Below, in pieces: positions 6,867 to 14,107 of a stretch of DNA of 14,896 nucleotides. The notes below the pieces were generated by a model that was given only the letters and a program-made list of their open reading frames with translations, was not told the origin of the DNA and made no database searches. Source of the stretch: Bacteroidota bacterium (GTDB lineage Bacteria; Bacteroidota; Bacteroidia; Bacteroidales; F082); assembly GCA_023396415.1 (NCBI GenBank), contig JAEWWJ010000049.1, positions 1-14,896 on the forward strand. Reading direction: 5' to 3'. Position 1 is the first letter of the stretch, and every line of letters begins with the position of its first letter. Both the position numbers and the translations under genes were made by a program.

Positions 6867-9203
6867 ATGAAATATTTTACGGCTTTAAAACTCTCTATCT
6901 TTTTAATCTTTGTCTTTCTTGCCTCACCTAATTTTCTTTTGGCACAGGATGCTGCCATTCGTGGGTTTGTGTATGAATCCAGTAGCGGCGAACCAGTTAT
7001 TTTTTCCAATGTTTATCTCGAAGGCACCACTTATGGCGGCTCCACCGATGTGAATGGATATTTTAGCATTACCCGAATCCCCGAGGGGAAATACACCCTT
7101 TTGGCGACGTATTTGGGCTTCGACACCATCCGCGAGGTGATTCAACTGCGTAAAGGAGAGGTGTTAAACAAAAAATACCAACTTATTGAATCATCGGTAA
7201 GTTTGGGAACGGTGAACATTACGGCCGAAAAGATTGAGGCGGTGACCGAAACCAAAACCTCGGTGGTCAACCTCACACCCAAAACCTTGAAAAAGATTCC
7301 TTCCATAGGTGGTCAGGCCGACCTTGCACAATATTTGCAGGTGCTTCCGGGAGTAATTTTTACCGGCGACCAAGGCGGTCAATTGTATATTCGTGGCGGC
7401 TCGCCCATTCAAAACAAGGTGCTGCTCGATGGCATGATTGTCTATAACCCCTTCCATTCCATTGGTTTATTTTCGGTTTTTGATACCGATATGATTCGCA
7501 ATGCCGAAGTGTTTACAGGTGGTTTTGGTGCCGATTATGGAGGACGCATCTCTTCGGTGATGGACATCACCACGCGCGATGGCAATAAAAATCATTTTGC
7601 AGGAAAAGTTGGATTCAGCTCTTTTGGAGGCAAACTTTTGCTCGAAGGGCCTATCGTGAAAGCGAAAAAAGAAAATGGAGGAAGCTCTTCATTTATTCTC
7701 TCTGTAAAAAATTCATACTTAGAACAAAGCAGCAAGGCCCTGTATTCATACATTGAAGAAGACGGTTTGCCATTTAATTTTCTTGATATTTACGCTAAAG
7801 CCTCCATCAATGCCGCCAATGGAAGCAAAATCAATTTTTTTGGTTTTAACTTCGACGACAAGGTGAACAACTATAAAGCACTTTCCGATTTTGGTTGGAA
7901 ATCAGTGGGTGGTGGTTCTAATTTCTTGATCATTCCGGGTAAATCGCCTGTGCTTATCGAAGGGAATATGGCTTATTCATCCTACAAAGCCGAGCTTACT
8001 GAGCAATCGGCACCCGAAAGAATGAGCGAAATCAATGGGTTCAATATGGGATTTCATTTTACCTATTTCATTGGAAAAGATCTTATTAAATATGGCGTTG
8101 AGATATTGGGATTCAAAACCCAGTTTAACTTTACCAATGGCGTTGGACGCAAAATCAACCAAATTGAAAACACCACCGAACTGGCCGGTTATGTGCGCTA
8201 CAAAGGCAGCTTCGGCAAACTCCTTTTTGAACCCAGTTTGCGCATCCAGTATTATGCCTCATTGGCCGAGATCAGTCCGGAACCTCGATTGGCAATGAAA
8301 TACCTTGTTTCTGATAGGGTGAGGGTTAAGTTTGCAACCGGAATGTATTCGCAAAATCTGATTGCGGCCAACAGCGATCGCGATGTGGTTAACCTCTTTT
8401 ACGGATTTCTTTCAGGTCCCGACAACCTACCGTCTAAGTTTGACAACAAAGATGTGAACACAAAACTTCAAAAAGCCATCCATTTTATCTTAGGAACCGA
8501 GGTGGATCTCAGCCGACACCTCAACATGAACGTGGAAGGTTACCTCAAAAACTTTAACCAGCTCACCAATCTCAACCGCAACAAAATTTACGATGAAGCC
8601 ACGGCAGATTTCTCCATTCCCGATCGTTTGAAAAAAGATTTTATCATCGAAAAAGGAGCTGCTTACGGTGCCGATTTGGCCCTCAAGTACGAATTAAATA
8701 AGCTGTATGTTTGGGCAGTATATTCATTGGGTTATGTTACAAAAACCTTTGAAGAAAAAGCGGGAGAACTCTACAGCTACCGTCCGCACTACGACCGCCG
8801 TCACAACATGAACTTCATTCTTTCCTACACCACCGGAGCCAAAAAAGAATGGGATTTCAGTGCCCGCTGGAACTTCGGGACAGGATTTCCTTTCACTCAG
8901 GTGCAAGGAAACTATGAATATTTGTCCTTTACACAAGGCATTAATTACGACTACACCACCGCCAACGGCCAATTGGGAACCATTTATGGCGTCCTCAACG
9001 AAGGCGAGTTGCCCACCTACCATCGTCTCGACCTTGATGCCAAACGCCGTTTTTACTTTAGCGAAAAAACCGAATTGGAAATCAACCTCAGCTTAACAAA
9101 TATTTACAACCGTGCCAACGTGTTTTATGTTGACCAGATTACCAATGAAGTTTTACGCCAGCTTCCCCTCATGCCCAGCCTCGGAATCACCCTCTCTTTC
9201 TAA
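6867..9203 (+). CDS. TonB-dependent outer membrane receptor with carboxypeptidase-regulatory-like domain
   Basis: Outer membrane transporter that imports an unknown ligand using TonB energy. A Sec signal peptide (hydrophobic run to FLLAQ, predicted cleavage before DAAIRGF) is followed by a CarboxypepD_reg-like beta domain at about residues 30-115 (GFVYESSSGEPV, GGSTDVNGYFSI, YLGFDTI). The plug domain at about 125-235 includes LQVLPGVIF, LYIRGGSPIQNKVLLDGM and VFTGGFGADYGGRISSVMDI. An approximately 530-residue beta-barrel follows, ending in LGITLSF with the terminal Phe typical of outer membrane proteins. About 778 residues suits the smaller receptors of this phylum. A GTG at 6864 directly precedes the ATG at 6867; I prefer the ATG. 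No SusD-like partner lies beside it, so it is not a classic Sus locus. The next gene starts 21 bp downstream. The substrate is unknown. Confidence 0.9.
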   Translation: MKYFTALKLSIFLIFVFLASPNFLLAQDAAIRGFVYESSSGEPVIFSNVYLEGTTYGGSTDVNGYFSITRIPEGKYTLLATYLGFDTIREVIQLRKGEVLNKKYQLIESSVSLGTVNITAEKIEAVTETKTSVVNLTPKTLKKIPSIGGQADLAQYLQVLPGVIFTGDQGGQLYIRGGSPIQNKVLLDGMIVYNPFHSIGLFSVFDTDMIRNAEVFTGGFGADYGGRISSVMDITTRDGNKNHFAGKVGFSSFGGKLLLEGPIVKAKKENGGSSSFILSVKNSYLEQSSKALYSYIEEDGLPFNFLDIYAKASINAANGSKINFFGFNFDDKVNNYKALSDFGWKSVGGGSNFLIIPGKSPVLIEGNMAYSSYKAELTEQSAPERMSEINGFNMGFHFTYFIGKDLIKYGVEILGFKTQFNFTNGVGRKINQIENTTELAGYVRYKGSFGKLLFEPSLRIQYYASLAEISPEPRLAMKYLVSDRVRVKFATGMYSQNLIAANSDRDVVNLFYGFLSGPDNLPSKFDNKDVNTKLQKAIHFILGTEVDLSRHLNMNVEGYLKNFNQLTNLNRNKIYDEATADFSIPDRLKKDFIIEKGAAYGADLALKYELNKLYVWAVYSLGYVTKTFEEKAGELYSYRPHYDRRHNMNFILSYTTGAKKEWDFSARWNFGTGFPFTQVQGNYEYLSFTQGINYDYTTANGQLGTIYGVLNEGELPTYHRLDLDAKRRFYFSEKTELEINLSLTNIYNRANVFYVDQITNEVLRQLPLMPSLGITLSF

Positions 9204-9224
9204 TCAAAAATCAATAAGAATTTT

Positions 9225-11354
9225 ATGAAAACACAGTTTTCTCTCATTGGCCTTTTTGCCTTTGTTGCCGTGGCAACCCTCATTGGCACAGGCTGTTCAA
9301 CAACTCCTAAAAACGAAATGAAACCACCTTTAGCCCGCATCGAACCACACACTTTGTCCATGCACGGCCTGGACCGTGTTGACAACTACTATTGGCTTAA
9401 CCAACGCGAAAGCCCCGAAGTGATTGCATACTTAGAAGCCGAAAACACCTACACCGACAGCGTTTTGGCGCATACCCGTCCGTTGCAGCAAAAGCTGTAT
9501 GATGAAATGCTCAGCCGCATTAACCAAACAGATGTTTCGGTGCCATACAAACAAAATGGATATTTTTATTACAACCGTTACGAAGAAGGCAAAGAATATC
9601 CGATTATTTGCCGCCGAAAAGACAATATGGAAAGCCCCGAAGAGGTGATGCTCAACGGCAATGAAATGGCCAAAGGACTGGCTTATTTTGAAATTGGGGG
9701 ATGGCAAGTGAGTAGCGATAACAATTTGTTGGCGTATGCCCTCGACACCGTTAGTCGTCGCCAATATACCTTATATATAAAAAACTTAACCACCGGCGAG
9801 CTGTTCAGTGATGTCATTACCAACACTTCCGGTAATATGGCCTGGTCAAACGACAACAAGACGCTTTATTATAGCATCAAAGACGAAACTTTACGTCCTT
9901 ACAAAATTTTAAAACACAGCCTCGGCAGCACAGCTGCCGATGTGTTGATTATGCACGAAACCGATCCCACTTTTTATAGCTTTGTGTATAAAACAAAATC
10001 ACAAGATTTTATTGTTTTGGGTTCAACAAGCACATTGTCAGCTGAGTTTCAGTTTCAGCCTGCCGGCAATCCATCAGCACCTTTTGTGTTGTTTCAAAAG
10101 CGCCAAAGCGATATGTTGTACAGCATTGACCATTATAAAGATCATTTTTATATTCGTACCAACCTCGAAGCAGCCAACTTCCGTTTGATGAAAACTCCCA
10201 TCGGTGCTACCGCAAAGGAAAATTGGACCGATGTGATTGCCCATCGCGATGACGTGCTTCTCGAAGATTTTGAAGTGTTCTCAGATTATCTTGTTGTGAG
10301 TGAAAGAAAGGAAGGCCTCATCCAACTCAGAGTAAAAAAATGGAGTGACGATACCGACTATTATCTCGATTTTGGCGAACCCGCTTACACCGCCTATACC
10401 TCAACTAACCCTGATTTCAACACCCAAAAACTTCGTTATGGCTACACTTCGCTCACCACACCCAACTCTGTGTTTGAGTACGATATGGCCACCAAAGAAA
10501 AAGTTTTGCTCAAGCAACAAGAGGTTTTGGGCGGATACAATCCCGAAGATTATCAAACTGAGCGCATTTATGCCACCAGCCCGGATGGCGTAAAAGTACC
10601 TATTTCACTCGTGTATAAAAAAGGTCTTGTCAAAAATGGCAACAACCCTACTGTGCTATATGGTTATGGATCTTATGGTGCTACCATGGATGTGTATTTC
10701 AGTTCATCGCGCTTGAGCTTGCTCGACAGAGGCTTCGTTTGGGCCATAGCCCACATCCGCGGCGGACAAGAAATGGGCCGTCAGTGGTATGAAAACGGCA
10801 AACTCCTGAACAAAAAAAATACTTTTATTGATTTTATAGCCTGCGGCGAATACTTGATTGATCAAAAGTTTACCAATAACAACAAAATGTTTGCTATGGG
10901 TGGCAGTGCCGGTGGTCTTTTGGTAGGTGCGGTTGTTAATATGCGCCCCGACCTTTGGAAAGGCGTGGTGGCTCAAGTGCCTTTTGTTGATGTGGTTACC
11001 ACCATGCTCGACGAAACTATCCCTTTAACAACAGGCGAATACGACGAATGGGGCAATCCCAATGAAAAAGAATATTTCGACTATATGCTCAGCTACTCAC
11101 CTTACGACCAAGTCGAAGCCAAAGAATATCCGGCCATGCTGGTTACTACGGGCTTGCACGACAGTCAGGTGCAATATTGGGAGCCGGCAAAATGGGTGGC
11201 TAAGTTGCGGGTTTTAAAAACCGATAACAACCATCTTTTCCTCAAAACGAATATGGAATTTGGTCATGGAGGTGCTTCAGGGCGGTTTGAACGTTTGAAA
11301 GAAGCAGCACTTGAGTTTGCCTTCATGCTGAACGAAATTGGTATCAATCAGTAG
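9225..11354 (+). CDS. ptrB: Oligopeptidase B-like S9 serine peptidase, predicted lipoprotein
   Basis: Prolyl-oligopeptidase-family enzyme (S9A) that cuts short peptides after Arg or Lys. Residues about 70-440 form the beta-propeller that limits substrate size. The C-terminal alpha/beta-hydrolase carries the triad S561 (GGSAGG), D646 (GLHDSQVQ) and H681 (FGHGGASG). The segment TTMLDETIPLTTGEYDEWGN at 592-611 follows E. coli PtrB closely. E605 matches the P1-selecting E576, while D607 stands where PtrB has E578. PtrB is about 686 residues and cytoplasmic. This protein instead has a 24-residue N-terminal signal ending LIGTGC, with C24 as probable lipidation site, so it is likely envelope-bound. 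The -3 residue of the lipobox is Gly, which is unusual. It lies 21 bp after the TonB receptor gene and before a strong terminator. Confidence 0.92.
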   Translation: MKTQFSLIGLFAFVAVATLIGTGCSTTPKNEMKPPLARIEPHTLSMHGLDRVDNYYWLNQRESPEVIAYLEAENTYTDSVLAHTRPLQQKLYDEMLSRINQTDVSVPYKQNGYFYYNRYEEGKEYPIICRRKDNMESPEEVMLNGNEMAKGLAYFEIGGWQVSSDNNLLAYALDTVSRRQYTLYIKNLTTGELFSDVITNTSGNMAWSNDNKTLYYSIKDETLRPYKILKHSLGSTAADVLIMHETDPTFYSFVYKTKSQDFIVLGSTSTLSAEFQFQPAGNPSAPFVLFQKRQSDMLYSIDHYKDHFYIRTNLEAANFRLMKTPIGATAKENWTDVIAHRDDVLLEDFEVFSDYLVVSERKEGLIQLRVKKWSDDTDYYLDFGEPAYTAYTSTNPDFNTQKLRYGYTSLTTPNSVFEYDMATKEKVLLKQQEVLGGYNPEDYQTERIYATSPDGVKVPISLVYKKGLVKNGNNPTVLYGYGSYGATMDVYFSSSRLSLLDRGFVWAIAHIRGGQEMGRQWYENGKLLNKKNTFIDFIACGEYLIDQKFTNNNKMFAMGGSAGGLLVGAVVNMRPDLWKGVVAQVPFVDVVTTMLDETIPLTTGEYDEWGNPNEKEYFDYMLSYSPYDQVEAKEYPAMLVTTGLHDSQVQYWEPAKWVAKLRVLKTDNNHLFLKTNMEFGHGGASGRFERLKEAALEFAFMLNEIGINQ

Positions 11355-11370
11355 TTCCATTCTTCTAAAT

Positions 11371-11417
11371 AAAAAGTTTGGTTGGGGTAGCGATTTGCGG
11401 CATCAACCAAACTTTTT
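11371..11417. terminator. Bidirectional intrinsic terminator after the oligopeptidase gene
   Basis: Perfect 14-bp inverted repeat AAAAAGTTTGGTTG (11371-11384) and CAACCAAACTTTTT (11404-11417) with a 19-base loop. The arms begin with A5 and end with T5, so it works as a stem plus U-tract in either direction. It begins 17 bases after the peptidase stop codon and separates the receptor-peptidase unit from the KilA-N region. Confidence 0.88.
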
Positions 11418-11624
11418 CGTAAAATGATGGTTGTGATGAAGATGGCAACAAGTTTAAAAAAAACGAACGTGACTGAATTTTAAAATAAAACTTTGTGATA
11501 GTACAAAATGAAAATAAACGGAAATTTAGTATCACTTTGGGAAAATTGTTTACCATTGCGAAAACGGTTATTTTGAAGCAGCATATGAATCTTCAAATTG
11601 TTTTAAATCAAAGTTTTAGTTAGT
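11418..11624. other. AT-rich upstream region of the KilA-N gene
   Basis: About 207 bases between the terminator and the KilA-N start, visibly richer in A and T than the flanking genes. I find no exact TAnnTTTG box at a usual distance; ACTTTG occurs near 11490 and 11537 without the TA. No small gene is convincing. It presumably holds the KilA-N promoter. Confidence 0.4.
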
Positions 11625-12404
11625 ATGGCAAAAGACAAAAATGCATCCATTAGTGTCAAGGGAACTGAAATCACAATTCTTTCAAAACTGAATATTGATT
11701 ATATCTCATTAAGTGACATGGTAAAAAATTTCGAAGGAGGCTCTGCTCTTATTGAGCAATGGTTGCAGAATAAAGATTCCATTGAGTTTTTAGGTGTTTG
11801 GGAACAGATAAACAACCTGGTTTTTAATTCCCTCGAATTCGAGGGAATTAAAAGCGAAGCGGGTACAAATCGAATCTATCTTTCCGCTAAAAAGTGGATT
11901 GCAAATACCAATGCCATAGGATTAATTGCCAGTGCAGGAAGATACGGAGGAACATTTGCCCATAAAGATATTGCCTTTGAATTTGGCTCATGGCTTAGCC
12001 CTGAATTCAAATTGTATTTGCTAAAAGAATTTCAAAGATTAAAGGATGATGAAAACCAGCGTCTTTCGCTGGAATGGAATCTGCATAGGACTCTTTCGAA
12101 AATTAATTACCGCATACATACCGATGCTGTAAAAGAAAACATTATTCCCGCGGAAATTACAAAAGAACAAGCAACCTTTATATATGCCAGCGAAGTAGAT
12201 ATGCTGAATGTAGCCCTGTTTGGGAAAACAGCTTCTCACCGGAGAAACGAAAATCTTGGCAAAGAAGGAAATATAAGGGATTACAGCACACTTGAACAAT
12301 TGTTGGTATTGGCAAATATGGAAAGTTTAAACGCAGAATTCATACGGATGCAATTACCAATAAGTGAGCGCTTGATTAAGCTAAACCTCACAGCAATTGC
12401 TTAA
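11625..12404 (+). CDS. KilA-N domain protein, C-terminus probably truncated by a stop codon
   Basis: A 259-residue DNA-binding protein of the KilA-N type found in phages, plasmids and integrated islands. The KilA-N domain spans about residues 24-135: YISLSDMVKNFE, IEQWLQNKDSIEFLGVWEQIN, then KWIANTNAIGLIASAGRYGG and TFAHKDIAFEFGSWLSPEFKLYLLKEFQRLK. The C-terminal part continues with LEWNLHRTLSKINYRIHTDA, EVDMLNVALFGKTA and IRDYSTLEQLLVLANMESLNAEF, as in the Bacteroidetes family of this protein. The usual family ending, roughly RLIKLNxxAIxQM plus about 15-20 residues, is cut after LTAIA by a TAA at 12402-12404. The missing tail lies in frame beyond it. The gene stands alone, is AT-rich, and contains a perfect 32-bp palindrome at codons 66-77. 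Its role is unknown; it may be a phage antirepressor relic. Confidence 0.82.
   Translation: MAKDKNASISVKGTEITILSKLNIDYISLSDMVKNFEGGSALIEQWLQNKDSIEFLGVWEQINNLVFNSLEFEGIKSEAGTNRIYLSAKKWIANTNAIGLIASAGRYGGTFAHKDIAFEFGSWLSPEFKLYLLKEFQRLKDDENQRLSLEWNLHRTLSKINYRIHTDAVKENIIPAEITKEQATFIYASEVDMLNVALFGKTASHRRNENLGKEGNIRDYSTLEQLLVLANMESLNAEFIRMQLPISERLIKLNLTAIA
11822..11853. repeat. Perfect 32-bp palindrome inside the KilA-N gene
   Basis: TTTTAATTCCCTCGAA followed directly by its reverse complement, centred on the EcoRI-type hexamer GAATTC. It codes for residues 66-77 (VFNSLEFEGIKS). In DNA it could extrude a cruciform or bind a dimeric protein, and in mRNA it would form a long hairpin early in the gene. 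It has T-rich sequence before and A-rich sequence after the GC core, the reverse of an intrinsic terminator. Confidence 0.95.
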
Positions 12405-12464
12405 ATGAAGTCTCTTACCCGAAATCCTCAAATCAAAAAACTAAACAAGCAAAAAGAAGATTAA
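12402..12464 (+). pseudogene. In-frame lost C-terminal tail of the KilA-N protein
   Basis: The TAA at 12402-12404 is followed in the same frame by 19 sense codons, reading MKSLTRNPQIKKLNKQKED, then a second TAA at 12462-12464. As I recall the family, homologues carry QM at this junction and a similar basic tail, so the stop fits a CAA-to-TAA change. This would make the 259-residue product a slightly shortened allele. A separate tiny gene starting at 12405 is much less likely. Confidence 0.55.
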
Positions 12465-12566
12465 TATGGCAGCCAACAGAAACCAATTACAAAACGCATT
12501 ATTTAATAAGCTAAAAGCGTTTGGTAGCTTTCAAAATTGTAATTTAAAATAATACATAGCATAAAA
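12465..12566. other. AT-rich gap before the menaquinone genes
   Basis: About 100 bases between the KilA-N tail and the menI start. It holds a 28-codon reading (12466-12552, beginning MAANRNQLQNALFNKLKAF) that resembles nothing I know and may be chance or a remnant. The menI promoter should lie here, but I see no good TAnnTTTG box. Confidence 0.3.
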
Positions 12567-12992
12567 ATGATGGAAAAAGGATGGAGTATTGAAATGTTAA
12601 ATGCCACCAGCAAAGGCACTTTGATGGAACGTTTGGGCATTGAATATCTTGTGGTCGAGGAGGGCTATGTGAAAGCCAAAATGCCCATTGACGAACGCAC
12701 CAAGCAGCCGATGGGTTTGTTGCATGGCGGTGGCAGTCTTGCTCTGGCCGAAACGGTTGCCGGTATTGGCTCTGCCATCATCGTTGATTTGGAGTTGAAC
12801 GACGTTCGCGGCTCTCACCTCAGCGCCAATCATGTGCGAGCCGGAAAAGACGGCTGGGTTTTTGCCGAAGCCAAACTGCTGCACCGTGGCAGAAATACCC
12901 ACATCTGGAACATTGACATTGTGGACGAGGACGGCCTTTTGGTTTCTACTTGTCGCCTGACCAACTTCATCATTCCTAAAACGATTTCCTGA
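12567..12992 (+). CDS. menI: Hotdog-fold thioesterase, probable 1,4-dihydroxy-2-naphthoyl-CoA hydrolase
   Basis: A 141-residue single hotdog domain similar to E. coli YdiI/MenI, which releases DHNA from its CoA ester in menaquinone synthesis. Visible features are LNATSKGTLMERLGIEY at 11-27, MPIDERTKQPMGLLHGGGS at 39-57 with the HGG core at 53-55, LALAETVAG with the catalytic Glu E62, ISANHVR-like LSANHVRAGKDG and the C-terminal LHRGRNTHIWNIDI with DEDG and SxCRLT. Length matches the family (about 136-140). Two adjacent ATGs, 12567 and 12570, are possible starts. The next gene is isochorismate synthase, 11 bp downstream of the stop, which supports the MenI role over a general PaaI-type thioesterase. 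Cytoplasmic. Confidence 0.85.
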   Translation: MMEKGWSIEMLNATSKGTLMERLGIEYLVVEEGYVKAKMPIDERTKQPMGLLHGGGSLALAETVAGIGSAIIVDLELNDVRGSHLSANHVRAGKDGWVFAEAKLLHRGRNTHIWNIDIVDEDGLLVSTCRLTNFIIPKTIS

Positions 12993-13003
12993 GCTTTCAA
13001 GTG

Positions 13004-14107
13004 ATGCAAACATTCAAGGCCATTGAGCTTTTACACCATGCTCAAATTAGTTTTGTCAGTTACCGCCTGCCCCAATCGCAAGAAGTAAAATTACTGTATG
13101 GTGGTGCATTTGTTGAGCTTTTGCCGCAAGGTGCTTCCAATTATTTCATGGTAGCTCCTTTTGTTGTTCAGGCGGATTGGCCTATGGTTTATTATGTTTC
13201 CGGTCGTGAATATGCTGGTGAAGATGTTATCCTTGAGCATCATACACCCGATTTAAAAGTTTTATTCATTCCAAATGCTGAAAAGCCTTTGGTCAGCAGC
13301 AAAAGCGATTACCTGAAGCAGGCGCAGCACATCATCCATGTATTAAAGACAGGTGAAATGAAAAAAGTAGTGCTTTCGAGGATCATTGAAAAGCCACTTC
13401 CGAAAGCTGACCAGACCTTGGTTTATCAAGCGCTTTGCGATAAATATCCCGATGCTTTTGTTTACTTTTTGCAATTTGCCAATGGGGTTTCCTGGATTGG
13501 TGCTACGCCCGAAACACTGCTTACAGCTAAGGAAAATAGAGCCACAACCGTAGCTTTGGCTGCCACACGCCGCGATAAAAATACGCCCTTATCGGAGGTG
13601 GTTTGGGGCGAAAAAGAACAGTCGGAGCAAGGCATGGTAAGCGATTTCATTGAAAATATTCTGCAGCAAACCAATGATGTTTCATACATCCGCGAAGCAA
13701 CGGCTACAGTTAAAGCCGGGCCATTGCTGCATTTAAAAACGAGGTTTGAGATCAGCACCCACGGTCAATTTTCTTGGTTGCCCTTAGTTAAGCAATTGCA
13801 TCCAACACCAGCCGTTTGTGGTTTGCCGCGCCAAGCTGCACTCGAAAAACTACTTTCTATCGAGCCACACCAAAGGCTGTTGTACACTGGTTTTTTAGGG
13901 CCGGTAGATCAAAATTCTGAATTGCAATTGTTTGTCAACTTACGTTGTATGATGCTGTTAGCTGACGATGCTTTCTTGTTTGTGGGTGGAGGCTTCACGG
14001 CGCTTTCCGATGCTGAAGCCGAGTGGGAAGAAACGGAATCCAAAGCAGAAACTTTGTTGTCGGTTTTCCCAAATAATTCGCCAACTTTGCAGCATGATGC
14101 ACGATAA
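13004..14107 (+). CDS. menF: Isochorismate synthase
   Basis: Chorismate-binding enzyme converting chorismate to isochorismate, the entry step of menaquinone synthesis. Motifs of the C-terminal chorismate_bind domain are in order: KKVVLSR near 121-127 (Lys general base), WIGATPETLL at 165-174, VALAATRR at 184-191, EKEQSEQGMVSDFI, LHLKTRFE, LHPTPAVCGLP at 266-276, YTGFLGPV, LFVNLRCM and the Mg-binding FVGGGFTALSDAEAEWEETESKAETL near 327-352. About 367 residues is normal, with a short N-terminal region. A GTG at 13001 directly precedes the ATG at 13004; I prefer the ATG. The gene lies 11 bp after menI and overlaps menD by 14 bp. EntC-type siderophore enzymes share these motifs, but the neighbours point to MenF. 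Confidence 0.93.
   Translation: MQTFKAIELLHHAQISFVSYRLPQSQEVKLLYGGAFVELLPQGASNYFMVAPFVVQADWPMVYYVSGREYAGEDVILEHHTPDLKVLFIPNAEKPLVSSKSDYLKQAQHIIHVLKTGEMKKVVLSRIIEKPLPKADQTLVYQALCDKYPDAFVYFLQFANGVSWIGATPETLLTAKENRATTVALAATRRDKNTPLSEVVWGEKEQSEQGMVSDFIENILQQTNDVSYIREATATVKAGPLLHLKTRFEISTHGQFSWLPLVKQLHPTPAVCGLPRQAALEKLLSIEPHQRLLYTGFLGPVDQNSELQLFVNLRCMMLLADDAFLFVGGGFTALSDAEAEWEETESKAETLLSVFPNNSPTLQHDAR

Noticed and set aside
11365..11556. 63-codon minus-strand open frame after the oligopeptidase gene
   Set aside because: It runs through the bidirectional terminator hairpin and AT-rich DNA. The product is a Phe/Leu/Ser-rich string without a recognisable feature.
11822..11853. The KilA-N palindrome as an intrinsic terminator
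   Set aside because: T-rich sequence precedes and A-rich sequence follows the GC stem, the reverse of a stem plus U-tract, and the reading frame continues unbroken through it.
11418..12566. A prophage or a full mobile element around KilA-N
   Set aside because: No integrase, transposase, structural phage gene, tRNA or flanking direct repeat is visible. Only one phage-type gene is present.
12597..13013. 138-codon minus-strand open frame across the menI gene
   Set aside because: The plus-strand frame is a clear YdiI/MenI thioesterase with catalytic motifs. The antisense frame has no family features and arises from codon bias.
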